A stretch of DNA of 64,000 nt from Sinotaia quadrata (GCA_028829895.1 CM054181.1:105721860-105785859); one strand, 5' to 3'. Shown: positions 45,879 through 59,455, counted from the first letter of the stretch. The notes: generated from the letters alone by a model not told the origin. Translations and numbers: made by a program.

Positions 45879-46121
45879 AATAACACAAGTTAATGAAATG
45901 CCTCACTGACTTCTGATAATGTCCTTGGTGAGGCAGCTTGCATTTCATTATACACATTTAATAACACAAGTTAATGAAATGCCTCACTGACTTCTGATAA
46001 TGTCCTTGGTAAGGCAGCTTGCATTTCATTATACACATTTAATAACACAAGTTAATGAAATGCCTCACTGACTTCTGATAATGTCCTTGGTAAGGCAGCT
46101 TGCATTTCATTATACACATTT
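45879..46121. repeat. 81-bp tandem repeat, 3 copies, each with a hairpin
   Basis: AATAACACAAGTTAATGAAA begins units at 45879, 45960 and 46041. Within a unit ATGAAATGC pairs with GCATTTCAT, and in copy 1 TGCCTCAC pairs with GTGAGGCA (GTAAGGCA in copies 2-3). Two overlapping stems are therefore possible per unit. Confidence 0.95.
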
Positions 46122-48205
46122 AACTGGAAGCTCGCCACTGAGGTCTTGTAAAATATTCCTCGCAGTACCTCTAAATCTAACTGCCGCAAAGATCTGTTAA
46201 GATCGTTCAAGTGCATATGGAAGCTATTCTGTTGACATCGTCCGCCATGTCTGCTCCTGAAATTATTTCGTAGCACCATCGAATTCCCAACGACTACTTG
46301 AGGAACAGCTTCATAATGTCAAAACCAAAATCCCGACAGAAAGAAACAAAAGCGAACGAACGCATAAGTAAAACTTGAATATTCTTACCTAAAGAATCGG
46401 GGTCGAGCAACTCTTCAAGAATAAACGATCATGCAAGTAAGTCCTGTTCCTTGTTCTGAAGAGCGAAGGTGTGTCGGTCGTTTTGGGGAACTCTTATAAT
46501 AACGGTATTCTTTCCTCACAGAAGAGAAAAAGATGGACGTTCTGGTACGTTCATTCCAAACATTTTTTTAAAAATCCGTTAAAACTCGGCCAATTGCTTA
46601 AGTTGGGTCCAGAGTGTTGAGATCGACACGTTTCGCCCAAAGTGAACATATGTCAAGAACAACAATACACACACAAAAAAATAATCGATTTCTGTGTCCT
46701 CTTTTGCCGTGAAAGTGGCAGTGAAAGAGACTTTGGACTTTGTGGCTTGACACATGGCTTTGGGTTGCGGCTGGAGAATGTTTGGTCAAGGGAAATGGGA
46801 AGAGAGACGGCCATATTACTTTTGTCGAGGCTCAGTAGATGGCTGCGATCAACGTGCGGATGAATTTCTTGTATTGCAGGTACCTATGCTTGGTGATTGA
46901 CACTCGGAGCACGCAGCTGTGATGTCCATTGACATTGTGCTTACCACCTCGAAAAAGAATCAGGTGCAATCGGAAAGGTATGTATCTGTACGTATAGTTT
47001 GGTGGGGGAGAGGGAAGAGGGCAACATAGTTGTCCAAATTCAATTTTTCTGTACGTTTTGGCGTAATTAGTGACCATCATCTTTTATCATGTAGGCGTCT
47101 ATAAATAGTGTTAAAAGACAAAAGGCGCAATCTACATAACAAATTCTAAACTGCCAAGAAAGTTCACCAACTTTATATGAACGTTCTGCAAAGATTAAGT
47201 AGACAACATCATTTATAAATGTTATTTGGTGTTAAAAGTGAAAAATAAACTTTCATCGATGCACGGGATCACCAACCGACAATACAAACCGACCAAAATA
47301 CTCTAAGGGGACAAAACCCAGTCAGGGTTTTTCCTTTGTTCTACGTGAGGTTAATAAAGTATGCATTGGCACGAAACACTAGTGCAGAGGAAGTTTTGCT
47401 TTTTTCAAATGCTCTCCTTTCAATGTAGAAGAATAGCTATGTGATCCGGTTATGAATCGTCATCAAATTTATTTGTGTGCATTAGTACGATCAAAATTGT
47501 CGATGAACCACGTTCTTTCAATCGCTTAGTTTAATATCCTCTGGGACTGTGGCATTACAAGTTGGTACGCATGATCCTAACGCCTAACTCTATTACATTA
47601 GTTAGTTTGCACATTTGATCTAGACTCTTCTTCATTGGGTCTGTAAAGAAGATACTTTCCTGCACGTGTGCACGCATGCACACACACACGCACACACACA
47701 ATATACAAAGATATTTTATTTTTAAAAAATAGATCGGTAAAGGTATGTTTGTTTATCTCTCTCCATAAATATTCTTTTATGTGTTAATATTGAGGCTTCT
47801 TTAATGTCATGCTTCACTTTTAACCTTAATGATTAATTTTGTTGACAAGTATTTATGATTGCACAATAATGTCTGACATACACATGTGTGTTGTACCAGT
47901 AAATTATGGGATAGGCATAAAGAATATATAAGACTAAGTACAACCCCAAAAAGTAGAAGATTAAAAAAAATGAAACTTTAAGATCTACAAGTGCCCATGC
48001 CAATTATATAGAATTCGTATTTAAAGATATGGATACATAGAAAATCTTTTTATGTAATGGGGTGTGTGGGGTGGGAGCAAATTAAGGAATTAAACTAACT
48101 AGAAAAAAATCTATTTTAAAAGTGTAACTAAGGATAAATTAGTTAACATACATTGTCTAAGGCAATAATTCATAAAAAGAAATAACAACAGATGCAATCT
48201 CAGAC
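46122..48205. other. Non-coding stretch
   Basis: Short CA-rich run at 47676-47701. A minus-strand open frame at 46052-46279 overlaps the third 81-bp unit and has no recognised domain. Confidence 0.45.
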
Positions 48206-48365
48206 AGGAACTATAACTGAAGCTAGGTGACTACAAAAGAATACATGGGCCACTCTCACACACAAGGACTATAAAAGAGGCTAGATCACTACAAAGGAAT
48301 ACAAGGGCTGCTATCTCGGATTCAAGGACTATAAAAGAGGCTAGATCACTACAAAGAAATACCAC
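48206..48365. repeat. ~57-bp degenerate triplication
   Basis: AAGGACTATAAAAGAGGCTA then GATCACTACAAAG occurs twice clearly (about 48263 and 48324) and once degraded (about 48206). Confidence 0.75.
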
Positions 48366-50742
48366 TAATGCTGGGCCAGATAAAACGAACTAAATCTGAA
48401 ATCGGTGTACAGTAAGAAAATTCCTATTCAAAACCATGAGGCTAGATTAGCTCCAAGAAATGTAACTCAGACTAGTTCCTGCTTAGTGTGTTTGTTTTAG
48501 TTGTGTTGTTTTAATGGCAACTGTGAATAAGTCTGATGCACTGAACTGTTAATGAAGCTTGATCCGATACAGACAGCAGTAAACAATCCAATGGAATAAA
48601 AATAGATCAATGGAAGAACCAATAAAGAAACAACTTTGTTTCCTTTCTTAAATAGAAACCTACCCGGCTGCAGCACACAACATGGATACAGTTCAAATTT
48701 CAAAATTGTACTAATGTTCTTTTTTTTTTTTAAATTTTAGTTCTTATACTGAAACAAAGAACTCAGACACGGCAATGATAACAAACTAAGTAAATATAAA
48801 GGTTAGCAAGAAACCAATAAGACATACGTGACTGTAAAAGATTGAAAAGTTCTCAAGATAACAAAAGACTAAGATTAAAATCAAAATAAGTATGAAGAAA
48901 GAAAGTGGGATGGACTGCAAACAAGTCCATCATCGGTTAATAAAATATAAGTAAGAGAAGATGAGTTTTCTTTTCTTTCTTTTTTTTGTTTTGGAGTATT
49001 TGGTTCGGGGATATAATTTTATTTAAATGCAATGAAATAAAACAAAAAATAGAACACATCGACTGCCACTAAAAAAGATGCGTTTGTTCTCGTGACTGTT
49101 TCTTCCTCAGATCTGGGTAGTCGAGGTGAACGTCTTACAACTCGCAAGCACCACAGCCACCACGATAGCTAAGTCTCCGTCATCAAACATTTCCCCGGGC
49201 TTTTATCTGGCGCAACTCGTCCAGCATATTGGTTATCGATACCACTCGATTGCTCAAGGACGGGGTCTCAGTTGTATGTGTCACAAGAGTATTGGGAATG
49301 CTCCCGTAATAGGATGGGTAAAAAGGGCAGTGTAATCCACTAACACAATGGGTACAGCGAATGGGCCATTAAAAAAAAAGTATTATAGAAATGCACTGGG
49401 TTAATGAAGAATTATAGAAGAAGGTCATTATAGAAATGTTGGGGTCTGTGAAGGGCTGCAAAAGAAGGTCATTATAGGAATGCATTGGATATAAAGAGGG
49501 GCCATTAAAGAATGGTATCAGATAATGCATTTAGTGCCGAGTGGACCTGAAAATACAAACTTTCCATCAGACATGACATTTGTTTCAAAAGGGCACGTCA
49601 CTCTGTTTACAGAATGTTACTCTAAGCTTTGTTTCATGTGATGCTTAGACTTTGCAAGCTCACACTTGACTAAATATTATATGGTAAGCCGTTGGCTGAA
49701 TTTAACTCTTGTCTTACTACAAATATTAACACATATACACACTCACATACACACGCACACGAAAACGTAATATATCAAAATGTCATTCAAGCCCTATGAC
49801 TATATTCATTTATCAGTCAAACATATGACATCATGTATAAAGTACATAACAAAAAATCAGCCCGTTGTGATACTTTGCATAAAAACATCGGCCAAACTCG
49901 TATATCTCTGCAAATATGATTCAGTCAACCTCTGTAATATTCTATTAGACCACATCAGCCAAACCCATATGTCTGTAATCTACCAACCCTATGTAATACG
50001 TCATTAGACCAAGACAGCCAGTCTCGAAGATCTCGAAGCATATTTTTATTACCACAAGGTAATGCTCCTCTAAACCCTTGACATAACCTTGAAGCAATGT
50101 CTCATTCATTGCTGTGGTAGAACAGGAATCCTGCCACCACACTGCTCCACCTATGACCACCTGATTCATCTAAACCAAGCAATATGTAATAAATATAAAA
50201 AAAATAATATATTTGTAAAATCAAATTCAAATGTAAAATCGCTTAATAACACGCACACTGGAGATGTACCGTGTTTCTCAAATATTCACTCTCACTTTTC
50301 TTTCTGCAAACACATTTTTCACCAACTGAACACAATAGCAATAAGTCAAGTGACATTTTTACAGTCAAAATTCTCACAACTAAAATTATTTGAAAGTGTC
50401 ACCATCGTGAATGGACTTTTTTTCATTGTGCCACAAAAATCATTTGGACGAGTAATCGATACAATACAAACTTCTGCTTTTACCAGTTCGGTGTCCGACA
50501 TCGCACACCATACACGCCTCACCTCAGAGTAGCATCTTCTTAAGCAGGCCAATTCTTAATTGGAATCTTACTCTGCCATCTGCATGTAAGTGGATATAAC
50601 TTACTTCCTCCGAGATTTATTGGCATCCTTTCATTCATAGCATACCGGCCGGCTGGTTGCCATTTTCAGTTAGGATAAGGATATCATTACTTCTTGCTCA
50701 GTTTAATATCGTCATGAGTTCTCTCATATATCGCTCTCTCAG

Positions 50743-50743
<1 letters not shown>
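48366..50743. other. Non-coding stretch with faint old repeats
   Basis: GAAGGTCATTATAGAAATG-type units recur irregularly at 49370-49530. A GC-richer block at 49110-49330 is non-repetitive. The 50089-50532 open frame has no recognisable domain. Confidence 0.45.

Positions 50744-50829
<86 letters not shown>
50744..50829. repeat. (CA)n microsatellite
   Basis: More than 40 uninterrupted CA units. Confidence 0.97.
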
Positions 50830-50832
<3 letters not shown>

Positions 50833-51138
50833 TGCACGCACGCGTACGCAAAAAAACACACTTATCTCTAATATGTAACAGAGATAAACTTTTCTTTTTT
50901 TACTGCCCCATATGATTTTTGTGTGTAAGGTTAAGAGTCAATCTTATTGCTAGTAATAAAATTTATATATTTATTAGAATATTTGTGTAACTGTGAATAA
51001 AATCTATGATATGCTTTTACCTTGTGTGAACATGATAACTTGTAACTGATTCGAACTTGTTGATAATTTTCTTTTATATGCAGTGGATTTTTTAATGACG
51101 AAGTTTTCTACTTCTTCTTCCCATGCATGAATTGGATT

Positions 51139-51142
<4 letters not shown>

Positions 51143-51192
<50 letters not shown>
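51143..51192. repeat. (CT)n microsatellite
   Basis: About 25 uninterrupted CT units. Confidence 0.97.
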
Positions 51193-51195
<3 letters not shown>

Positions 51196-52185
51196 ACAAT
51201 GAGATTTCTCTCGATATCATTCCTCACCCTCACTCAATGGTTCAGGAATAGTGAGTTTAACAGACATGGGAATGGTGAGTTTAACAGCCATAACTGAATG
51301 CTTAGAGATTTGTAGAGAATAAGCGCAAACAGTAGCCAGTGTTATTAAGATTATATATTTTATTAGAAAATGATTAAATAAATGCTTAAGAAATCTCTTC
51401 GTATTTCTGAAACTTTTGAATGTAAGGACTGATAATACCCCATGTGTGGGAATGTCTTGTTTCTAAGTGAAAAAGTGTAACTAAATGGCAATGCGTGCTT
51501 GGGTGAGAGTTCAAATCCGCTGAGAACTCTCGAGGAATATAACTGTGGCTAAGGAATGTAATGCCAGTTAGCAAGTGAATAGCAACAAAATAATTGCATG
51601 CTTGCTTCTGGACAAATTATCTGTTAAGTGTGATTATTGAGCATAATGTGAATTACTTTATAGTAAGCCTTTGAAAGGGTTATTTGTATAGAGAAATATT
51701 AACTGCTAAGAATTATAACAGAATAAGACAGAGTCTAATTCAAGAGTAAGAATGAAGAGCTATTAACACACTGTAGATACACAACTGCTGTATGCAAAAG
51801 ACGCTTTAGAGATTACGTCCTTAACACTATTATGAAATGCAATGATTAAGAGGCAGAACGTAATCCTGCTTCCCTGAGATGAGGCTTGTATTTTATTTTA
51901 TTAATGATTGATTTGAAATTTAATTATTTATGTACACATGGTTCAGGATATTGCACCCACTGACGAAGCATAATGAATAACCTAAATACGATGTGATTCT
52001 CTGTCCCTGGCTGTCAAGAAATATACAGTCATAGTAATAACATAGAAGGGTGCTTATAATCATGCCAGCTACCTACTTATTATTTATTTATTAACCTATT
52101 AGTACTATTATTACTTCTACTGGTTGCTGGTGTTGTTATTGATGATGATGATAACTCATTTGTTTTTTTCTGACAGTTTTGAAAC
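51193..52185. other. AT-rich non-coding stretch
   Basis: Runs up to the LINE remnant. No feature recognised. Confidence 0.5.
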
Positions 52186-52189
52186 TTGT

Positions 52190-52720
52190 TCTCGAAATTT
52201 TATGGATTTATAGCAGATTCAAGATTTTGCAAAAGATGTGGGCACACCTGGAGACTGCTGGTTTTAGAAATGGGCTCCTGCAATATTTTGGCTGTTTATT
52301 TAGATAACATTCTGGCTTAAATGTTATGTCTTCTAGTGCTCCTGTGTCTAATAGTATCACTTCTGCTCTTACAGTCCATAGTGCGGGGTTTCCAATCTAA
52401 GATCTTTGTATTCATTTAGTTGACAAAATATCTTCCCTGTTTTCTTTCTGCTTCTGCCATATTTATTTACGAGGGTTTCTGCCCTACAAGCATTATATCC
52501 AGTATTCATGTAGGAATTGTACGATCTGTTCTTCCTGTAGAGTCTCACAGGATTTGATACCTCCTCTTGCAGTGACTGCTTCTGGTTGGTGCATCCATTT
52601 CCCCCCACATAGTGTTTTGATTCTATAGTCATGTTGTAGAACTTTTACCACGTTAATGTGCCCGTTCATACATTCTGTTTCATCTGGAGACTAATATCTG
52701 GATGTTCTGTAGTTTCATCC
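52190..52720 (-). pseudogene. Second LINE C-terminal tail, same family type
   Basis: On the minus strand: GHINVVKVLQHDYRIK, KWMHQPEAVTA, EEQIVQFLHE, then NEYKDLRLE followed by a frame change, then VRAEVILLDTGALEDITFK and a degraded end (CAHIFCKILNL). Order and spacing match the remnant at 9789-10225 (EKYQDLLLEIQRLWNVKAEV, IVIGALG, AHILRK). This copy extends further upstream but is more decayed. The reverse transcriptase is absent. Confidence 0.6.
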
Positions 52721-53117
52721 ATAGTCTTTTAGAGTTGGCATCTGGGATCCTTTGAGAGTCTCATAACATTTGCATTGTCAACTGTGCTTGCTTACCTTTT
52801 GTTTCGGCTTTTAACACTGTCTATGTGGCGAATGTCTTGATGTTTCATCGGCTTATCGCATGGAGGGGTTTCTCACTCCATTTGTTACTTGAAGCCTGCT
52901 TTGTTGTCTTCGTTTCAGTTTCTTTGTTTGCGGTAGTTGGGGTTTTACTATTATTATCAGTGGCACTTTCGTGTTCTAACTCTTGGTGTATACTGTAAGG
53001 TTTGTGATTTATGACCTCTCCTGCAATATCATTCTTGATTTTCCCGTCACTCACGTTTTCCATGGTATTTAGAGAATGTCTGCATAGAGTGTTATGTATT
53101 GTGAACAGGTGTCTTTG
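52721..53117. other. Flank of the LINE tail
   Basis: May contain more eroded LINE sequence upstream of the tail. A polar minus-strand open frame (53063-52845, starting MENVSDGKIKND) is not recognised. Confidence 0.3.
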
Positions 53118-53395
53118 TCCTGTTCACTGATCTCGCTTACTGACAATCTTGTGCTGTTCATTGATCTCGTTTGATGTCCAACTTTATCATGTCCATTGAT
53201 CTAATTTGCTCTCCAATCTTGTCCTGATCATTGATCTCATTTGCTCTCCAATCTTGTCCTGATCATTGATCTCATTTGCTCTCCAATCTTGTCCTGACCA
53301 TTGATTTCATTTGCTGTCCATCCTTGTCATGTTCAATGATCTCATTTGCTGTCCAACTTTGTCCTGTTCATTGATTTCGTTTGCTGTCCATCCAA
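53118..53395. repeat. 35-bp minisatellite, 8 copies
   Basis: CATTGATCTCATTTGCTCTC then CAATCTTGTCCTGAT starts at about 53125, 53159, 53194, 53229, 53264, 53299, 53334 and 53369. The two units at 53229 and 53264 are identical; the flanking ones diverge outward. Confidence 0.95.
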
Positions 53396-53739
53396 TAACA
53401 CTCTACATGGAGCTGGTTACCGGAGTAGATATGCGTGAATGGTATGTGTTTTGTTGCCACCATTTAGTTTTTTCTTTAACATATTCTCTTTTAATGCCGG
53501 TCCTTTATTCGGTCTGCATGATTTTTTAATTTTTTTTTATTTTCAAGCATATCCTGACACTTGTACTCTTTCTCCATTGATGTCAAATTGCAGGCTCTCT
53601 ATGATATGCTCTCTGGATGATAAGCCGTCCATACTTTGCACGTTTCACACTTAATTATTATGATTATTATGATTATTCTTTCACTTTAATTACGCACACT
53701 ACAGCGGTGAACTCTCAATTACCTTCTTTGCATTAAAAG

Positions 53740-54070
53740 GGGCTCGAAGACGGAAGCGAGAAGTGACGAGCCCCGGAAGTACAATTTTTCTCATCAAGGA
53801 TCGAAACTAGTCGGAGCAGCAGCACTTCTCGCACACAGGGCAGTCATGCGCACTCTCACGACCGCCACGAAGCTTGAGGCGCGTGCTTTTGCACGCGATT
53901 TGATGACAGCTGTGAAGACAGAGAGTGTAAGCGCAGTGCTTATCGGTTTGTGCTGAACCCGGCATTCACGCGAGCTCGCTCTCTTGGGGTCGGTGAAAAT
54001 GGCCAGCAGTATGTGGCTGGCAACGTTTGAAACAAAATGGGTACTTCTACGTGCAAGGGGGAAGAACTGA
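53740..54070 (+). promoter_or_regulatory. GC-rich promoter-like or first-exon-like patch
   Basis: CG-containing, non-repetitive sequence with ETS-like CCCCGGAAGTAC near 53773. An ATG in good context (AAAATGGCC at 53999-54001) opens 23 codons, MASSMWLATFETKWVLLRAR and three more, before a stop. A possible donor is ATGG|GTACTT. No gene is recognised downstream in the window. Confidence 0.2.
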
Positions 54071-54293
54071 GAAATGAAGTGAAGTAGAAGGGAGAGAAAT
54101 CAAACGTCAGTGTTTTCTGTTTTTTTTTTTTTTTTTGGCTCGTTGTTGTTTGTTATGTTGATAATGTATGCTTGAATGCGTCAGCTTATGTGCGTGCGAG
54201 CATTGCATGTGTTTTATCAGTTCTTTATTTAATAAATATATTTGAAGAGTAAATTACTCCTACAAGTACTCTGATACTGACACAACATATTTG

Positions 54294-54376
54294 AACAAAA
54301 TTATGTTTTAACACTTTCTAACTTCGATTTGTGTTTTAACAAAATTATGTTTTAACACTTTCTAATTTCGATTTAT
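54294..54376. repeat. 44-bp tandem duplication
   Basis: AACAAAATTATGTTTTAACA then CTTTCTAACTTCGATTT at 54294 recurs at 54338 with one visible change. Confidence 0.9.
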
Positions 54377-55183
54377 GCTATAGGCCTACCTATATTAAGA
54401 CATAAATTATTTCTTCATTTCATGAAACTGACCGTCTATTTTTAAAATTTCATATTAACTTGAGTAAGAAGTTTTGCTTTTATTTGTTTTAAATTTAAAT
54501 TATCTGAAATTTACATAAATGAATCAAACAGATTTCTCTACTTAAAAACAAGAAAATGTAATTATTAATCGTATCTTGTATATTATAATCTTTTAAGCCG
54601 ATTACAGCAATTGAGACGACATAAATATTAAGCGAAAATATATTTATATATTATCACAAACAGTGAAATGAGTTCCTTTGGCCCTTGTATACCAAACGAT
54701 TAGTTTTGATCAATTCCTTCTTTACCTTATGCGGAATTCACACGTGTGGCCACCGGATTAGAAAATCAGTCGAGATCTGCACTCTTTGAAGCCAATCGGT
54801 ATTGTTAGTTTTGTACAACAGACTGAGAAGTGTAAATACCCCACAATGATCTAGATTTCTAGACATTCTGGTTTACTCATTTGGATCAAGAATCGGGTGA
54901 TACCGACTTATCCTGCAGAAGTTTGTGGTAGTTAGTTGGGGTGGGTTGGGGGATTGGGAAGTGGAAGTTTGCAGTTGAAATTGATAAGCGAAAAATAAAA
55001 AACCCCAACAAAACTTGGAGCTGGCGATGCGAAAGGTCATGCGCAATTACCGAGGCCCTTTAACTTGGCCCAGATATTTAATAATGCCACGCTTGAAAGG
55101 TGGTGGTACGTTAATATCGCGTTATTCAACTTGACTATTACATGAGTGCCATTGTACGCAGTGACAGCATATGCATTTTTGTT
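54377..55183. other. AT-rich non-coding stretch
   Basis: No feature recognised. Confidence 0.5.
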
Positions 55184-55430
55184 TCACTGCCGTCGAAAGC
55201 GAACCATGAGGTCTGCTGCATTTCTTGCTAATATTTCCGTCACCAGACTCTCTCTGCGGCCACTTGGCTTGCTCCGCACGGTAATCAATAAAACAAATTG
55301 ACCCCTTTGCCCTTTGGCGCGGATTGATATTCCCAGAGGCGTCCGCGTCAGGAAATAAGCCACGGCCGAAATAAACGCGCCTGGCCCCGCCGAGCCATAT
55401 CTTGCCCTCATCTTTTCACATGGATAATCA
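55184..55430. other. GC-rich non-repetitive island, candidate conserved element
   Basis: A 250-bp block much less AT-rich than its surroundings, with GGCGCGGATTGATATTCCC and GGCCACTTGGCTTGC, no tandem structure and no transposon motif. A 75-codon open frame spans it on the minus strand (MRARYGSAGPGAFISAVAYF at its start), but the composition alone can explain that. Either a conserved regulatory element or an exon is possible. Confidence 0.25.
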
Positions 55431-56032
55431 TTAAAACACGGTTTTCAACACCGTGGAGCAGTCGGCTTCACTTTGGAGAAAAACTAGACGCTTTTAGAAA
55501 ACAGAAGTGACATTGTCACTCAGTGAAAACGATTTGGTGGGGGGTGGCGCGTCAAGGTTTGCAACAAAATAATTTTGACTGCCAAATTAAAATGAGAACA
55601 TTGCATAGCACCACGTGCACACGTTGGTGATGTAATATAAATGACAGGGATGTTTTTGCAAGAAACCACTGGTGACTCAGTTCTGACTCAGGTCTGCGGG
55701 TGACCAAATACTGACTACTAAATGTTAATTATTGACTGTTATTAACAAATATCTACTACTGAGTGTCAGTTATCGATTGTTTTTTGACAATTTTAACTGC
55801 TATTGATAAATATTAAATATCAGTTACTGATTGATATTTACAAATTCTGGCTATTGAGTAAATGGTATTTTGGTGCCTTTCACACGACTGATTTTGAAAC
55901 GCTACATACGCGCGCACCACAAGTTCACGCACTTAGTTACACAAAGACATGAATGAAATTTTATCGACGTTATGATCAGAGAATGATGAGAAATACAGTA
56001 CAATACAATTAGTATGCCCCAAAGTATTTAAG

Positions 56033-56036
<4 letters not shown>
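55431..56036. other. AT-rich non-coding stretch
   Basis: Loose recurrences of ACTGATTGTTATTAACAAAT near 55715-55860 suggest an old repeat. No gene recognised. Confidence 0.45.

Positions 56037-56098
<62 letters not shown>
56037..56098. repeat. (TC)n microsatellite
   Basis: About 31 uninterrupted TC units. Confidence 0.97.
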
Positions 56099-56101
<3 letters not shown>

Positions 56102-57340
56102 GTGACCCCTCTGGGCGGCCTCCACTCGTTATAATTATTATTTATTAATTAATAACAGATATAATTACCAGTGATCGAGAATCTTAAGTTATGGTTATTA
56201 ATTCTCCAACAAGACCAGTATGTCTCTCACGTGGCGGATAATATGGGTGTCCTAAAACTCTATCTTTTACACAATAATAAAACAGACGTTTTACTGTCGC
56301 ATAATGTTTCTGCAGGTGGAAATTTTTTACTAACGGAGTAATAAAAATCCATCTTTTATTTATTTTAAAGAGGCCCCACCCACCCGCTATTATTCCAACA
56401 TACGGTTTTAATATATGTGAAAGAAGGTTAATAAATTTGACAATAAATGTATTAAATCAACAATCAAATATACAGCATATGAATATTATAGTCACTACAC
56501 TCTGAAGCGGATACAAGGTTACAAAACATCAAAAGTATCAAAAGGCATGCTCCTTTCTGCAAAACTCAAATTAAGCCCGCACTAAATTTCAGGCATAATT
56601 CATTTCTAAACTCCGTTCTCTCAACTTACAAGTCCTGCAACAATATTCATTAACCAAAACAAATGCAGCAAATGAAATATAGCATCAATCAAACTTCACA
56701 AGAATAATGTACAACGTAATACAATTAGTGAACATAGAAATAATGGTTGAATTACATAAAGCATTCTCCAATTCAAATTATAGATCAATAGCAAATATGT
56801 ACAAAATATTTCTAAGTCTATTCTTTCTTTATCAGTCGGTTAACTTACCATAAGCTAATGATCGCCTTTATGACCAGACTTGAGTTACGTCAAAATCAAT
56901 GTGATTAGAGTAGAGGACTTTTTTCGACAACGTTAATTTCGGTTTATCCCGATTGGAAGAAATTGCTATTTACATTTAACAAAGTATATAAAAATTAAGT
57001 TTACAAAGAGTGACAGGCAGATTTACTCTGCCGCACTATCTATCTATCTATCTATCTAAAATTTATAGGGAGGGTCAAAAAGAACAAATCACAAAGATCA
57101 GCTTTGCTGAATTAAATTTACATTTCTGATCAATTTCCTAGCACCTCCCCTCCCCTTTCTTCTACTTCTAGTGCCTGGTTAAACTATTTTCCAAGATTGA
57201 ATACGTTTCGCTAAACGCCGCCTAATTATGCGTTTCTGAATATGTGCTTAATGAAAGTGTTTTCCTGCCAAAGATGTGCCCGCCCAGGAGAATGAAAGAA
57301 GGGAGAAAAAAAAAGAAGAAGAAAACAAATATCACCTAAT
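56099..57340. other. AT-rich non-coding stretch
   Basis: A short (CTAT)n run lies near 57036-57058. No gene recognised. Confidence 0.5.
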
Positions 57341-57351
57341 CTTCTTGCATG

Positions 57352-57394
57352 TTCGCACACGCACGCACGCGCACGCGCACGCACACGCACACTC

Positions 57395-57426
<32 letters not shown>
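57352..57426. repeat. Compound (CACG)n/(CA)n microsatellite
   Basis: GCACACGCACGCACGCGCAC grades into an uninterrupted CA run. Confidence 0.9.
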
Positions 57427-57766
57427 ATATATAATTAAGATATCTGACTTTACCTCCCTTGATGATTCTGCAATGTTTTCTGCTAAGCAGTTCATTCTTT
57501 TCTAGAAATGCTCGCGCGCTGTGACTCGTTCTGTTCTCTTGACTGACTCTCAGGGATGTTGACGTCTTCGCTCACGCGTACTAGCAGAAGTCATTTATCA
57601 AGTCAGTAGCGTGTTGTTCATGCATCAGTTAGTGAGACTGTGTCTGTCTGTGTGTTTGCAAATGCATGTGTTTCGCACGCATGTTACAACAGCAGTTCAG
57701 GATGATCGAAGAGCTGTTGTATTTAATGTTCGCGCCCATCAGACCATTCGTTAGTCTCCCTCTGTA

Positions 57767-57768
<2 letters not shown>

Positions 57769-57829
<61 letters not shown>
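57769..57829. repeat. (GT)n microsatellite
   Basis: About 30 uninterrupted GT units. Confidence 0.97.
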
Positions 57830-57832
<3 letters not shown>

Positions 57833-58035
57833 TGTACGGGATGTGTGTTTAGGTGTACTGCTGATATATAACTTTCCAACGCCCCGTACCACGTGACCTT
57901 GTGATCGTGTTGGTGATCCAGTTAACGTTAGCATCACAAATAATTGATTTCTGGCTGAAACCCCCCCAATTGACAATATCAAAAGCTATGAATCTATTAT
58001 TGGTGTGGATTGTTTGTGTGTGGTGTATCGGGGAA

Positions 58036-58037
<2 letters not shown>

Positions 58038-58089
<52 letters not shown>

Positions 58090-58133
58090 TATGGACTTAT
58101 GTGTCAGTAGTGTTTGTGTTAATATGTGTGTTA

Positions 58134-58205
<72 letters not shown>
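58038..58205. repeat. (GT)n-(GT)n-(GA)n compound microsatellite
   Basis: Two GT runs (58038-58088 and 58136-58184) separated by about 48 bp, the second continuing into (GA)n. Confidence 0.95.
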
Positions 58206-58207
<2 letters not shown>

Positions 58208-59250
58208 TTATGTATTCTTTTGTCCTAAGGGAAATGTGCTTATACTTAAAAACACATACGTTCACAAATATTCCTGTATGCGACTGAGCAAAAAACCCAA
58301 CATTTTTGTCGTGAAAAACAAATAGATGTCTGGGTCAGTAAGAGTTGCAATAAAATAATAAAATTAATGCTGTTTTACATTGTATCAACTGGAGACAAAT
58401 AACGTATATTGGTATAAACATGGTATTGTCAGGAACCATGAATAAGAGAGCAGATGTTTGTAGGATTACCATAGCCCTTTTTGTGTGCATCTGACGGACT
58501 AGTGAGCTGGTGCTGTGATTGTCGGGCACACATCATATCTGACTAACTTGGTTCTATCCGATGTCTTGTCACGAGCCGAATAACGTTAATCAGGTATGAC
58601 GAATATGCGCGGAGTGAGTTAATGAGGTCTCCTCTTTTGTGATCTCATAACATCAGAGGATGAGTGAACAAGGGGAAATAACGTCTCTGTTAGAAGTTAA
58701 GATAAGCAATGGGGACGAATTAAATAATCATTATAAACAATCCACCAGCACTATCTCGCTTCGTTCTTTTTCTTTCGTCACTGAGTGCGGCGCTGCGTTC
58801 TATGTTTGTAACGTTATTAATTACATTTTCCCAAGTTCAATATATGTATTCCTTCTAATCTCCTCATCCTCCATGTCTCCCCTCCACCCTAATTATTAAA
58901 ATATTATTTTTGATAGCTTTAGTTTCATATTTTCATTTATCAGCTCTGTTTTCTTTCATATTTCTCATCTATTATATTTTGGAATTTATTATTTAAAAAA
59001 AAATATAAATCGAGTGAAAATAGAACACCACGTCGATCCTGAAAATAAACTACATAAATGTCGAGGACATTCTAATCAAAGACATATATTCCACATATCT
59101 TACTCATAATGCCATAGAATGTTTTAATTTAAATCAGTGTGAAGTGGGGTTTTTTGTTGTTGCAAGATTTAAGCTTTTAGCAAAGCAAAGCTAAACACAA
59201 TTCTCCAAGGTTTAACGTTGACATATGTGTTTAGGTCCCCATAGGAACAC
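58206..59250. other. AT-rich non-coding stretch
   Basis: No feature recognised. Confidence 0.5.
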
Positions 59251-59307
59251 ACACACACACAAATCCCACATAATCACGCATCGACTCACAGATGTGCAAT
59301 CAAGCAT

Positions 59308-59346
<39 letters not shown>

Positions 59347-59390
59347 TCCCACATAATCACGCATCGACTCACAGATGTGCAATCAAGCAT

Positions 59391-59453
<63 letters not shown>
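59250..59453. repeat. (CA)n runs with duplicated 60-bp spacer
   Basis: AAATCCCACATAATCACGCA continuing TCGACTCACAGATGTGCAATCAAGCATGCAA occurs twice, each copy bounded by (CA)n runs. This suggests unequal exchange between microsatellite tracts duplicated the spacer. Confidence 0.92.

Positions 59454-59455
<2 letters not shown>

Noticed and set aside
50089..50532. 147-codon ORF
   Set aside because: AT-rich composition without motifs; at this density of open frames such length is expected by chance.
58005..58325. Cys/Val repeat ORFs
   Set aside because: Translation of GT microsatellites.
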